The notes beneath the pieces are model-generated. The model was not told the origin of the DNA and ran no database searches. It saw only the letters and a list, made by a program, of their open reading frames with translations. Both the position numbers and the translations under genes were made by a program. Positions 1 through 13,049 of a stretch of DNA of 64,000 nt are shown piece by piece; the stretch's first letter is position 1; each line of letters starts with the position of its first letter. Origin of the DNA: Larimichthys crocea (lineage: Eukaryota; Chordata; Actinopteri; Sciaenidae); NCBI RefSeq assembly GCF_000972845.2, contig NC_040016.1:18419732-18483731 (forward strand). Reading direction: 5' to 3'.

Positions 1-2135
1 TTACTGCTGTTTCTTTTTTCCAGATACGTTGGTAGAGGTTGCTGCCGCTTCATTAATAATACAGGAAGAAATTTCTTTTATGTCTACTTTGCGTTGAGAT
101 TTTCTTGTTGCATGGGGTATAACAGTCTGCATTCGAGGGGTGTAACACTCAAGATCATTTGTCAGTTTGGGAGTTGACGTAGATTTTGTGATTGTAAAAG
201 CTGCTCTGTGCAGATTAGGGCCCCCGTGGTGTTCGTTGTACCCAGTGTTTTGGAGGAAGTTTGATTAATGGATGACTGAATTTGTGGTTTCTTTCCAGGC
301 AAGCTTGACCAAACCAGCTTTACAACATTTTGTAAAATCAAAATGAATATCATAATTTCCTTTTATGAACACCATGCTGTTACTGAATAATGTTGGGGAC
401 CTCCGTGAGAGTCTAAATCTCTTTTATCTGCACTTACACCTGGTTGACCATGGAATTTGACAAGATTGGCGCTGGCACATTAAAAGACAGTTACACAATC
501 TGAAGACTGGAATCCAGGTCACGCCAGGACTGGTAGAAAATGTACCAGTATGTCGGCTGTAGCCAACATGAGAATGATGGTAGACTAAACATAAATAAAG
601 CAAAAGAAATGCTCCTCTGTTGAAACATGTGTATATACCGGTGTGGCGGTTAGTGAATGTCAGGTGGTTTAATAGTCACACAGTGTACTTTCAAAGATAA
701 TCTGAGAACATGTAAAGATGATGATGGTTCATAAAAAGTGCTATGCGTGTGTTAGTGCAATTAGATTTTATACGTGCAAAGTACAGTGTCTATAGGTTGA
801 TCGAAAACAGAACTTGGCGGGTCGTCGTGTGTCTGACAAGAGAAAGTATGCATATTCATGACTTGAGAGTAAATAACTGTGAGCTAAACTCTCCATTATG
901 AGTTTAATTAACAGCTCTGTTGTGTTGGGCTTCATCAGGTAGATTTTGTTTTTTGGTAAAAATCCATCATCATGTGGAGTCACTGTTGGATCATTTGCAC
1001 CAGCTTAGTTTTGGTTTATTGTTGATCGCATCTTCATGATAAGTGCACACAATAAATGTTGGCAGAAATAATTTGAAACCTCATTTTGTACTTGTTTTGT
1101 TCAATAACTGACTGTGGCCATGTGAGAGCACATGAAAAAAAAAAAAACGAAGCGCCCCGTGGCCAAATAACAGAACTGACTACCAGGCCAGTGACCGGAT
1201 CTGGTTCCCCAGGACACTTCCAGAAGCAACCACGTGCTTAAAATGTACTGTTGAATCTGAAGCCTGTGCTTTCTTTGCTTTATTTTTTATTATCTCATAT
1301 TTAGATATTTCTCTGTCATTTCCAAAAAAATTGGAGCAAAAAGTGTCAGATTTAATATTTAGCAAGCTGCATTCAAGAATCTAAAAGAAAAAGAGCACAG
1401 ACAGTTTTAAGAGATAGCAGCTCATTCTTATCTCATCTGCCGTGTGAAAAATGTATTTTTCAAAACAAAGCGCTGATTATTTTCCAAAGCGGGAAGCCCT
1501 GTGTTATATGGAAAGAGTTACTAATGTTTTTGGGTTATTTGTGGTTGTAATACAAGAAACAACTCCTCCAATTTAGCTGGAAACTAATATTATGACTTCA
1601 GTTTTGTTCCTCTTGAATGAATGTTGCTGCTGAGAAAAGTATCAAGGACCTTTTAGACACTTGGATGATGATTACTCTCTACTCTTGCTCTGTCTGCTGC
1701 CTCAGCTTGTTAGTCACGTGCTTTACCATGAGCTGTACTGTGTCAGAGAACATGTTGTTATAATGTACAGTTGTTTGGCAGGACTGATCTTTCGCAGAGC
1801 GTGTATGAAGCCGAGTGTTTAGAGGAAGGATGCATGTGGTGGAAGCGAAACTCAGACGCCAGTGGTCAGTTCAAGGCTCCTGCAAAATGTTCTCATTAAC
1901 AGAGTGACCTTTCACATGCTGCTCATGTTGCTTAGTCACTATAATGACTTGTGACTTTTCATGCTGATGTCTGTTACAGGGGGAACAAAAAGTTGCACAG
2001 TCATGTCACATGTTGAGGTCTCTTGAACTGTTTCTTTGGCAGTCCGAGCGTTATAATTCCTCTTTTATACTCCCCCCAACAGTCAAAATGTCTCAAGCTC
2101 CTTCAGGTTATATAACTGTTGTTGTCTTATTCCAG
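1..2135. other. non-coding upstream flank of slc11a2
   Basis: No reading frame here resembles a known protein and the open frames are short and AT-rich. A polypyrimidine tract followed by AG sits at 8-23 and could be a splice acceptor of a gene entering from the left, but nothing recognisable follows it. Because the exon at 2136 begins with a splice acceptor, slc11a2 should have an untranslated first exon either in this stretch or left of the window; I could not place it. Confidence 0.5.
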
Positions 2136-2186
2136 GGAGGCTGATATTCATCCCTCAAGTTCCCAGGGATCCCTCAGCTTGCCCTG

Positions 2187-5100
2187 ATGAAAGCCGAGCA
2201 AGATGGAGACCTCCTCGAAGGTAACTGCCTAAGATAACAGAAACATGACCGCCACGTTACAGACAACCCTGCCAATGTTCTCCAACGTTAAACACTCATT
2301 TAGTTAAAGCTACATTACACATCCTGTGTCCGTATGCACGCCGACAGAGCTGCTTAAAATAATACTTCTTGATCTTTGCATAAGTTTGGTTGTTATCACT
2401 GCCCGTGTGATTCGTTGAAGGGCAAAGGTCAGGACACTTATTTGTCCTGTTGGTGGCATTTTATTGACAACTCTAATCAGTCCTGCTGCGGTGGGTGTGT
2501 GTTCTGTACTCACTTCTCTCTCTTCACGGGTCATTTTTAGAAGCATGAATGTCGTTGTGACATCTAGTGACGCACAAAAAAAAATAAAAAAAAATAAAGA
2601 TAAAGGCTGAGTCATATAAAAGCAGAGTCCCGGTTGAGGAACAGTGGACTTTAGGACCGGCAGTGAGTTGGAGATGAAGCGAGAAAAGACTGAAAAGTCC
2701 AAACTCAGTGAGTAGTACTCATCGTTTACTGGCAGACAGTAGTTTTAGCGTGAGATTTTTATTGTTGTTTATGTTGACTGGGCTTTTGTATGTAATCCTT
2801 TGTTTTCATAAAACATGTCGATGGAGTCATCGACTTTTAAGCTTTTGAAATAATAATTACAGGTTATTACCTTCATGCTGTCATTGGTTATTACTGGCTG
2901 CTCATGTCATTTAAAGTCTTAAACTTAAATCACTTCATGTAGCAGGTTTGAAAATGAGCTTGCTCTTCACGTATCAGCATTTTTTTTTAAACAATGCTTG
3001 CCTCTGGTCTTTGAACTGCTACAAATCTGTAAGTGTATGCAGTTTCTTTTATTAAGCTCCTGTACCTCAGACAAGTCTTGAACATTTTCTCACAGAATGA
3101 GAGTAAAGCATGGATACGCCGTGGTTTGTGGTCTGTGAAGTTATTTCAGGAAACTGGAAATGTCTGCTTTGGTGTATTGCAGACTGTATTTACCTCTGCT
3201 CAAACATAAAACCTTACCGGTTTCTCTTTAGAAGATAATTCATAAAACAAACTCCAGTTTGAGCCTACATGCTCCTTGTTTCTGAAGTAAAGTTGCTGTA
3301 AAATAATTTTAAAAAGCCCAAACTAGTAAAACATGGCCATGGTTTGAACATGGCCCCGATCCGTTTCTCACTCATTGGTTTTTCTTTCTTTCTGACTTTT
3401 TTAGTCAGGGAGTTGTTTATGGATTTGCTCTCTAGGAATTATTCTTCATTCGCATGAGATCAGGGAGTTTTATAAGGTTTTTTTTTCTTATGATACTGTC
3501 AGTACTTTGCAGGAACTGTAATCTGTATATTGTGGTAGTGATTGCACAACATTCTCAAATTTCCGCAGTTTAACTCGTGAATGAAAGGTTGTCATAACCA
3601 ACCACAAAAATGAGGTTAGGTTAGACATACATATTTCTGGCATGGCATCTGAGCTAGTCAGCTGCTGTTTGTTTTTTTTGTTGTTGTTGGCAGAAATCAT
3701 GTAAGTTAAAAACTGTGAGCAAGATGTGTGTTCCTTTTAGTCTCACCCTCCCCTCATCACCAATTCTCTCTGTTTTTGTTCTCTGGGCTCTTGTTAGAGG
3801 ACTCTCCTCAGGATAATGGCGTCCAGACAAACCAGTACAGCGCCATCTCTCCTCCTGCCTCACCCGACACCCAGGATGAACCCTTCTCCACATACTTTGA
3901 AGAAAAGGTGGCCATTCCCAGCGATGTCAGCCAGGTTGGTCACCAGGTCTCGCTGTCTGTCTGTAAACATGTATTGAATGTAGAAGCTGTCATTATTAGT
4001 TTGAAAGGTTGACTAACTCACAAATATGCTTTTGGGCTGTTACTGTGGGACAGTCTCTCTGTAAAACCAAACATGTCCTTCTTGTGTTCAGGTATTCAGT
4101 TTCCGTAAACTCTGGGCCTTCACTGGACCGGGTTTTTTGATGAGCATCGCTTACTTGGATCCAGGGAACATCGAGTCTGACCTCCAGTCTGGAGCTAAAG
4201 CTGGCTTTAAGGTGATTATTGCATGGATTAAAGTTCTCCGGTGCTACCACTGAATTCTGTCATTTAGAGTTCACAGAGGCCATTTATGAGCTCAATGTAG
4301 ATCCGAGGAGAAAAAATTCCTCCACAGTGGGGCGGCAGCAGCAAGTCAAGGTTGCTGCGACTCGGCCAAAGAACTTGCGAATACTCTCCAGCAAGTTTGG
4401 CTGTGACGTCTGCTGTAGCTCCTTCATCGTTTGAGCATGAAGGCAGAACTCCATCAAAAGACCAGAGACTATGGTCTTCATCATTGGAGAGAGGATGTCC
4501 TTCATAAGATGAACCAGCAACTGCTGCATTTCCATCAGAAGACCAGTCTGATGGCTCTCTGTCACAGGAGACATGTATTATATTCAAGGAGCAGCTTTAG
4601 GCTTGTTGGTTAGGAGCAAATTTGTGTCCGTAGTGTTTTCAAAGCAGATAGATTCAGCACCATGTTCAGTTTTGGGTGATAAGTCCTCCTACCTGATGTC
4701 TGGCAGCTGGGCCACACGGTTCACAGTTTAATATTTCAAGGTTGAGAAGGTTCCTTCAAACTTAGATGTTTCCAGATTCAGGATGTCTAGAAACAACTCT
4801 TGTCTTAGGTGTGTGTCTCTCTCAGTGCTCAGGCTGGAATGATCACAATCCAGCACAACACCTGATAATAGGAGCGTGATATAGGACCTGTTGTCTCAAC
4901 GATGACGATGTAAAAACTCTGCTGAATTTGACTTTCTTTCTTTCGCAGCTCCTATGGGTGCTCCTTGGAGCCACCATCATTGGGCTGCTGTTGCAGAGGT
5001 TAGCTGCACGCCTCGGGGTCGTCACCGGGATGCACCTGGCTGAAGTCTGCAACCGCCAATATCCCACAGTGAGCATAGTCCTGTCATGTATTTCTCCTTC

Positions 5101-8100
5101 TAACTTTTGATTTCTTAAATATTGTTAATAACTTGAGTTTCACGTACCATGTGGTTAAAGATGAGAAGCCAAGATGAGATAAAGTAAAGTAGATGATTAA
5201 ACTCCCTGATTATGTCTTTGATTCTGATTTTTCAGGTTCCTCGGGTCATCCTGTGGCTGATGGTGGAACTGGCAATTATTGGCTCAGACATGCAGGAGGT
5301 CATTGGCTGTGCTATAGCTCTCAACCTCCTCTCTGTGGGCAGGTACCTACTTTACGGCTTGCCTATGCGAACATTTTATACAGAATATATTTCTACAGTG
5401 ATAGAAATTATTGACAAAAATATATGTTTTCTTCTGTTTCCAGGATTCCCCTGTGGGCAGGAGTCCTCATCACAATCACAGACACATTTGTGTTCCTTTT
5501 TCTAGACAAATACGGTACGCATTTACCGTCACTTACTTATCAATCTACGTCTAAGGAGCTATGTGTCCCGGTGTTGATACAGTTTCTATCTCCTCGTAGG
5601 GCTGAGGAAACTTGAAGCTTTCTTTGGCTTTCTCATCACCATAATGGCTCTTAGCTTCGGTTATGAGGTAAAAGTCTGTTACACTTCCCAACGTCATTCA
5701 AGTGTGTCCAGGTTGAGTTTCTAACAGGACGTATCGCAGCACCATGACATGTTCTGACTGTGTGTTTCCTGTCTGTAGTATGTGCTGGTAAAACCAGACC
5801 AAGGGGAGCTGCTGAAGGGGATGTTCTTACCTTACTGTGCCGGGTGTGGGCCTGTGCAGCTTGAGCAGGCAGTGGGAATCGTAGGCGCTGTCATCATGCC
5901 GCACAACATCTACCTGCACTCAGCGCTGGTCAAGGTTAGAAACATATTTTGTTGTTGCATGCAGTAGTGTAAAGGCTAAAAGAATGGAGATGTTGCATGA
6001 GTTTCCAGATTTTTATGACAGTTGTCTTTTGTTATATTACGAACAGCAAAAGTGACATTTTACAAAGATCTGAAAGTTGAGTGTCATTCTGTTTATTTCC
6101 TTATGTACCAGTCTCGGGATATCGATCGCAAAAATAAGAAGGACGTGAAGGAAGCCAATAAGTACTTCTTCATCGAGTCCACTATCGCTCTCTTCATCTC
6201 GTTCCTCATCAACGTCTTTGTCGTAGCCGTCTTTGCTCAGGCCTTCTACAATAAAACCAATATAGAAGTGGTGGGTACACAGTATTGTAGTAAGAAGTAC
6301 TGCTAAAGCTCGTGTTGTATATCATAATTATAATAACACACAGTTCCCAGAGCCTCAAGTTGTCATGCTTTTTGTGTCCCCGGTTGCAGAATGCTTTATG
6401 CAACGCGACCGGCAGCCCTCACACAAATCTCTTCCCTCTTAACAACGGCACACTGGAGGTGGACATCTACAAAGGGGTACGTCTGGTCATCATCACAACA
6501 ACAATAAATCCTTACTGTTGTTAAAAATGCTTTTATAATGACAAATTATTATGAGATAACTGCACCAGTCTGATGAGTTTTAATCACATTTTATAATAGT
6601 AATAATTACAAAAATGTAATCAGAGAGAGAATTAGAAGAAGAAGACATAGCATCGTCTTCTCACACATTGGTGAGAGTGCCAACACAAAGTTTCCACTCG
6701 AAGGCTCTGCACACCCACACAGTGCTTTCAGTTATTGTGGCGGATTAAACCTCCGTTGAGGTTGAGTTAAACCAGGTCATCACACTTGATCGCTCTGCCC
6801 CATTTCTTCACTATGCACTAATTCTAAGCAGGTTCGAGTATGTTGTGTATTTCCAATGGGGGAAAAAAGGGGGCAAACGTTAGTTTTGAGTGTATTGTTG
6901 ATGTACAAATGGAAGCAGCGCATAAAAGAGACATTGTAGATGGTGATATGACACCTGACGAAAGAGGAGTATTAAATCTTTGGCATCATATTGGCAGAGG
7001 CATTCTTAAATTGCAGTTAGAGGACATATTACATTGCATCGTTATTTGCATACTAACTGCAAAAATGGTATCCTGCCAGTATCCGTGTATAATATGTGGT
7101 GCAAACTGTGGGACCAAGCACACCTTTAGTCCTTATTCCAATTCTGTCCTATTCTGTAGGTTATTGTGTTATATACTGATCTGTGTAGTACTGTTTTGTT
7201 TAGTTTTATTCCAGTATAAAGTATTTTTAACCATTTTATACTGGACAGAAAACAGGATGTAATTATATGTGTCACTGCACGTTAATCATACAGTGACTAT
7301 AGAACACCACGGCCAATTAAAAATTAATTAAAAATTAAATAAAGTGTCCGCAAAATGTTTGATATCGGTATCGTACACATAAGGTATACTATTTAATATA
7401 TAGTATAAATTTGGGACCATGCAGATGTACATCAAATATTTAGATATCATTTAAAAAGGCACAGACGCATCTAATATCATTAATAATTATATCTAATGAA
7501 GCCATGCACGTCATGATCGTGACACCTAAATGGAAAGCATTGATATTATTACCTGTGTGTTTCAGAGAAAGTTTACAGTGATGATGAAGAGGTGAGAAAA
7601 GGTTTAATCCGACACCTCGTGGGTGGATCAGGAGCTCTCGAGAACTGATTGGAACGAAACAAAACTTCCATTCGGCTTTTTTAACTTCTCCAGCTCTCTT
7701 GTGTGTTTTAAGGGTTAAGATAGGTGGACGGACGATCTTTTATTTCTCTGTTGGCATGTCTGTTTGTTCAGGGAGTCGTCCTGGGCTGTTTCTTCGGCCC
7801 TGCAGCCCTCTACATCTGGGCAATAGGGATCCTTGCAGCTGGGCAGAGTTCCACCATGACGGGTACTTACTCTGGGCAGTTTGTTATGGAGGTAAGAATG
7901 TTTTAGTATTTTGAAAATCAGTAAAGAGAAGCGTGCATGCTTATGTTTTATCACTTTCATGTTTGCTTAGGGCTTCCTGAACCTGCGGTGGTCCCGGTTT
8001 GCCCGAGTGCTGCTGACCCGCTCCATCGCCATCACGCCCACTCTGCTGGTGGCCATTTTTCAGGATGTTCATCATTTGACGGGGATGAACGACTTCCTCA

Positions 8101-11100
8101 ACGTGCTCCAAAGCATGCAGGTCAGAACAAAACAATCCAGGCTTCACAATTAATTCTGTCGTGTAGGATTTTGCTAAATAGAAACCCCCTCGCTTCAACA
8201 TCTCCTTCCTATAGTGTGAAGGAGAAAGCACTGTGAAGCTTTCCACTCCCATCTTGAGCCAGTGTTTAGTTTGTTTTTTTTAAACGATTGTCTGCTTTTA
8301 TCCGTTTTCAGGAGAAAATGAGAACATTGTTATGCATATTAAATAACATTTGTATTCATATTGGACCTTTAACATCCCCTCTATTACACAATCTTAAATC
8401 CATTTTTTTATGTCCTTATTTATTTACTTTATTACTCTTCCTATAATATTCAGTGTCATTTCTCTTTCTGTTCAACAGCTTCCATTCGCTCTGATCCCAA
8501 TTCTGACCTTCACCAGTCTGACGTCCATAATGAACGACTTTGCAAACGGACTGTGAGTGAAATTTCTACATTTCTTTTTAAAGTGACTTTATCTGCGTCT
8601 CTCGGATACATGTTGTATTTGTCAGTTTGATTTCTTGAACTGTAAGTATTATGTTGTGAGTGCATTCATCCCAGTCAGTTGCTTCCACTGCAATATATCT
8701 TAAAATTAATTGAACATTTTGGAGATCCATGTCTACTATCATCTTCATCATCTTCTGCAACTCTGACTCATCCATCAGGATGTGTTTTAGGATCAAAATT
8801 AATCAGCCAACTTCAAACTGAGGAAGTGAAAAGCACGACCTCTCTGACACCCAGTTGGGGATAGATAGAGGTCTGTGTTTAGTTATTTATTAACACATCA
8901 AGGCCACTCTTTTCCGGATGAGTTTATTTTAAAACTTACTGAATGTTCCTCTGTTTCCCGACATGTGGACAGGTCATTTAGCCTGATATTGTTTATTAGA
9001 AAAAGGCTGAGATTGGGTTACGCAAAAGAGGACTTCACTCTGACTGACCGCATTATTTCTCAATGGTCTAATAAAGTTCCTGTTTCCACAGGGTGTGGAA
9101 GATTTCTGGAGGCGTCGTCATCCTGGTGGTTTGTGCAATCAACATGTACTTTGTGGTGGTTTACGTCACGGCGCTGAACAGCGTGCTGCTCTACGTTCTC
9201 GCTGCTCTGCTCTCCATAGCCTATTTGTGCTTTGTAGGCTACCTGGTGAGTTTTGGCTCGAGTGAAGTGGCGTGTGTTAACGCAGACGATGATTATGCGA
9301 CTAACTCGTAACTAAGTTTGAATTAATAACTTACTGTCTCAGTTTGCTGATGCATCACAACTTAAATATACTTAAATATCAGACTGTTCTTTACACCTGA
9401 TTGTGAGAACACATGCAGGAATCACTTTAATAATAAAAGGATGTGTAAAATATGTTTTTTAAAATGAACAGAGACGTACATTGTGGGGTTTTCTGTCTCA
9501 GTCTGTCTATTTTTAGTGTAAAATACATATTTCATGCCTGGTTGTGTCCTGACCTCTCTATCTCCCCTGTCGTTATCTGCAGGCATGGCACTGTTTGGTT
9601 GCTTTGGGGGTTTCCTGCCTGGACTTTGGCAGCAGGGTAAGCAATCCACCCGCTGTGTTCATAGAGGAGCCGTCTGAGTACGACTCCTAAGAGCCGAACA
9701 GGACATTAACCACCAGCATTCCTCTTTTCTTCTTGAAGAAAACTGAGCCCTGTACACAACCAGGACTTTGCCCAGATCACGTAGGATCTTGAGAGCACCT
9801 TTTCCATTAATGTCACGTGTTTTATTGTGTGTTGGGCTGGGTCTCGGAATTTGGTGCTTTTTTAGGTACGTAATTTAAAAACTACACCAGCACAGAAAAA
9901 TTCTAAGACTTCTGAGGAAATGTACATACATGGGTTAACAAATCAGTCCTCGAAGGCAACAGCTGTACTCAAAGTGACATACTGTGAAATAACTGGTTTG
10001 TACGACATGTAACTCTACTGATGATTAATCCAAGTATCTGTGTGAAAACAAGATTTTCCGTCCTTTTTTTTATAAAATGTTGTCTAGGTTTTAAAGGTAA
10101 CAACTCTTTACGTTTACTGTCGTAGTAGCCACAACGTTTGAGGTCACTCTGCTACAAATTCCTTAACGAGCTTGACGTTTTATTTTATTTAGGATTAAAG
10201 AAGCTCAGAATTACAGCAATGCCACAATTCTTCCTCCCATATTTTCACTTAGTTAGGTCAGCAGCTCTTATTAAACATAAACTATCTACCTTTCTTTTTT
10301 ATTTATCACCTTGTTCTGTACTACTTTTCACTTCATCACCCTGCTCTCTGTGAGCCCTCTCACCATGGTAACGTCAGCCTCCCAGTGTCATGCTGCTCGT
10401 TCTGTCACGCTTTCCACTCGGACTACCTCAAATCCTGTTTTGTTTTTATTTCGTCTCTGCAGCAGTTTGATTTGATCAATTTCAACACTTCGGATTTTTA
10501 AGAAAATATAATTGTGACATATTTATGAGGAAGTTGTCCTAATCCTACCATCTGTACCAAAAAAAAAAAAAACACCAAATGACATCCAGCCCTAATCGTG
10601 TGTGGGAGGGGAAAAAAGTTTGGGTACAAGATTTTCTGTCTGACATGTCAAAGAAGTCCAGAGTGGAAATCTGGTCAATACAACCTGTAAGCTGCTGTAG
10701 TGCTGCCTGATGAGAACTACAGTATTAATGTGATCAAGAGCCATCCCGGTTCTTGAGTTTGCTTTCACATCAAAATAATTAACAGTTTTATTGTTGTACT
10801 CATGATTTATGCATTGTAATGTGTGTGCTGCCTGATCTAAACTGCTCCATTCAAAAAAAGGGAAGCTTAATATGACCGCTTCGTCCTCAGAGCCTCTTCT
10901 AGTGCCTCAATAATAAGCATGCCAGTGACGCAACTTAATCAATGACAGGAAAATAAGCGTGTTGCACTGTGCAGGAGTTGTTTAATTTCCTGAGAGTTTA
11001 TGTGTTTTTGTCTTTGCTTTAGTGAGACCAGGATAAACCTCTATCCCACTTTTTTGTTCTGTATTATTTGTGGGGAAAAAGCTTCAGGAGACGAAGCAAG

Positions 11101-13049
11101 TAGGGTAATATTAATATTACAGGCACAAACTTTGTGACTTATTTATACCGCTGTGCAGAGATGCGAAGGAACTACTTATGTGGTAGATTTAAAATACAGT
11201 TAAATTGTCGTAATTGTCACGACAACGATTTGTTTAAAAGAGAACTGGAAATGGTCAAAACAAGTCCAGAGGAAGTGAAGTTTATTTATATATAGGACAA
11301 ATCACAAGTTTGTCTCAGAGGGCTTTACAGTCTGTAATCTATCTTTAGGCCCTCGAAAGCAGTCATTTTGTAAATCCCAGACTGCCACAACTCAGCTAAA
11401 AAATCCAGTCTGGGTCAGATTCATTCAAATGTTTAACACACTGCATGTGTTTAATGAAGCTACAGTGTGTCAAGCACTCTGCACTGACTCATTTAAAACC
11501 TCCCAACAGTGTTAGTTTATTTTTACATGTATGTCTTTTTCTTCCCACAAAAAACTAAGAATACTTTTAATTCTTACTGTAGATTTGTAACAGAAGTCCA
11601 CCAGCCTTGTTTTACTAAAACAACCAGACATGTGTATTTGATAAAATAACCAAGAGAATTAAAGCTTAAAAAAAATGAATGATTCATTTCTAATATTTAC
11701 CAAGTGCTGTCATTTCCTCTCAAATTATAAAGTAGACAACAGCTCAGCGGCTTTTTCTGTTTGTCCCATAAAAGGCTGTTTTAAATCTAACATGTCCATA
11801 TCTTGAATAAAGTTAAAGATGTATGTATTAACCAATAAGAGCAGACGGTTCACACAGTGAAGATCTCAGGTTCTTTCAGAGATTTTTGTTGCATTAAATT
11901 GTGAATCACGCACAGTTGCAGTTACCAAAAGCTTACATAAAGGTTCTCAAGGTTTTTTAGTGGAGGTAATAGAAGTGTGGTTCAGTTCATACAATGTCAT
12001 GATGAATACCTCTCTGGCAAAAAAAAATATATATATATGGCAAATGCACATTTAAACTGTTACAGATAAAACTTTAATGTAGTTATGTGTAACACCGAAG
12101 CTGACACTCATTTCTGCTCTTTGGGACTGAATGGATTAAGAGTCTGTCCTTTGCTACTGGATAAAGCACACCATGTGTTCAAAATAAATGGGAAATAATG
12201 ACTATACGGACATTTGTTGGCGTCTTCTGTCTGAATGTCTGAAGGAGGAGTCATGAATTATGTGTTTTTTAACTGAAAGTCTACTAGAGAATTATCTTAA
12301 GTTTGAGGTTTTCTCATAAGAACTGCTAAAATACACTAATGATTCTGGCTTTGTGGCAGTTAAAGTCCTAAATCTGATATTTTTTCTTACTGTACAACCT
12401 GCTATTTTCATTTACTATGTGGCACCATTAATATAACCTGTTAAACTGGCCTGTAAAAAAGAAAATATAAGATGTGCTGAACTTTAAGTGGTTTATTCCT
12501 TTTCCCAGATTAAGAGGGTCAAAGAGCCAAATTTAATTTGTTTACCTCTCATATAAGCAGGGTTGGTAGAACGTCATAATAGGCGATAGAAATGCTCTTT
12601 TGCAGGACTTTCCAGGATTTAATGAGTTTGGAAAGTATCACTTTGACCCAAGGTGAGCACCCTTAATTAATCTGTAATCACATTCAAATTGGACCAAATC
12701 TACCACTGATCAAAACACAGCATTGATCGTGATGTTTCATTTATTATAAGTTACATTACAGCATGCCAAAAACACTGTATGTGTGTGCAGTCTTTAGGTT
12801 TATGAGTAAGGTCAGAGTTTTTTCTTCATTATATAACTGATACATCATTAAAATACCTTTATTTTCATATCTCAGTTTGTCTTCATGAATGATGAAACAA
12901 TGCAGAGCTGATTTATTTCACCATGTCTGCATACGACACCCTCGCTGATCCGTCTCTCCTCTCTCTTTCAGACTCACATGGGACTCTCACGGCACACAGA
13001 CATTTACTTACTGAACGACATGGACGCTGATTCCCTGGTTGACAGATAG
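2187..13049 (+). CDS. slc11a2: divalent metal transporter 1 (NRAMP2/DMT1), proton-coupled Fe2+/Mn2+ importer
   Basis: Coding exons: 2187-2220 (or alternative 2674-2707), 3798-3934, 4092-4211, 4949-5068, 5236-5342, 5444-5514, 5600-5667, 5779-5934, 6112-6270, 6390-6476, 7772-7891, 7971-8120, 8479-8552, 9092-9245, 9583-9636, 12972-13049. Phases agree throughout and give about 562 aa, close to human DMT1 (561-568). NRAMP hallmarks are visible: DPGN at residues 80-83 in TM1 and MPHN at 259-262 in TM6, which carry the metal ligands in this family; the consensus transport motif around [12 protein letters not shown]; and NAT and NGT sequons in the predicted fourth extracellular loop. The C-terminus [11 protein letters not shown] matches the mammalian non-IRE form. 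The family works in 12 TM helices at the plasma membrane and endosomes, moving ferrous iron into the cytosol with protons. The first in-frame ATG follows an in-frame TGA at 2142, supporting the start. Introns are small except the last (3.3 kb). Confidence 0.96.
2615..2622 (+). promoter_or_regulatory. slc11a2: TATA box of alternative slc11a2 promoter
   Basis: TATAAAAG lies 52 bases upstream of the ATG of the alternative first coding exon, which predicts a start site near 2645. A metal-response-element-like core TGCACGC occurs at 2335-2341. This is motif reading only; no transcript evidence was available. Confidence 0.5.
2674..2707 (+). CDS. slc11a2: alternative first coding exon of slc11a2
   Basis: An ATG at 2674 opens 34 coding bases ending in a strong donor (A|GTGAGT). 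That leaves phase 1, identical to the phase of the upstream coding exon 2187-2220, so both can splice in frame to 3798. It would give an N-terminus [12 protein letters not shown] joined to DSPQDN. A TATA box sits just upstream. Mammalian DMT1 also uses alternative 5-prime exons (1A and 1B) from separate promoters, so a similar arrangement is plausible but unproven here. Confidence 0.55.
4284..4574 (-). other. unassigned antisense open frame in slc11a2 intron 3
   Basis: A 96-codon antisense frame starts with [17 protein letters not shown] and contains leucine/methionine-rich amphipathic stretches, [18 protein letters not shown] and a Cys triplet. Codon choice looks like coding sequence rather than intron. 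A second minus frame (4264-4587) is also open. I do not recognise the family. It could be a retrocopied exon or domesticated repeat piece. No flanking exon was identified. Confidence 0.25.
6477..7771. other. slc11a2 intron 10, AT-rich, no supported gene
   Basis: This 1.3-kb intron is AT-rich. A 140-codon + frame at 6840-7262 has a hydrophobic low-complexity C-terminal half and no recognisable domain, so I do not call it a gene. Confidence 0.6.
9637..9690 (+). CDS. slc11a2: read-through C-terminal extension of slc11a2 (putative IRE-type isoform end)
   Basis: If the donor at 9637 (GTAAGC) is not used, the frame continues 17 codons ([17 protein letters not shown]) to TAA at 9688-9690. Mammalian DMT1 makes its +IRE isoform in the same way, with a different C-terminus and an iron-responsive 3-prime UTR when the splice to the last exon is skipped. 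The peptide shares position and a Glu-rich character with the mammalian end. An AATAAA at 11806 could end such a transcript. I could not find a convincing iron-responsive element by eye: CAGTGN hexamers near 10385, 10922, 11465, 11507 and 11851 lack a paired upper stem. Confidence 0.5.
   Translation, partial: VSNPPAVFIEEPSEYDS
9691..12971 (+). other. slc11a2: last slc11a2 intron or alternative 3-prime UTR
   Basis: No protein-like frame is present in these 3.3 kb. Near 11275-11375 is a diverged copy of the fish repeat described at 44388 (shared TTTATTT...AGAGGGCTTTACA core). AATAAA hexamers occur at 11806 and near 12185. Confidence 0.5.

Noticed and set aside
6840..7262. 140-codon + frame in an slc11a2 intron
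   Set aside because: AT-driven hydrophobic low-complexity sequence, lying between two well-defined exons of the host gene.
9690..12970. CAGTGN hexamers as iron-responsive element candidates
   Set aside because: Flanking bases do not form the required five-pair upper stem with a bulged C, as far as can be judged by eye.
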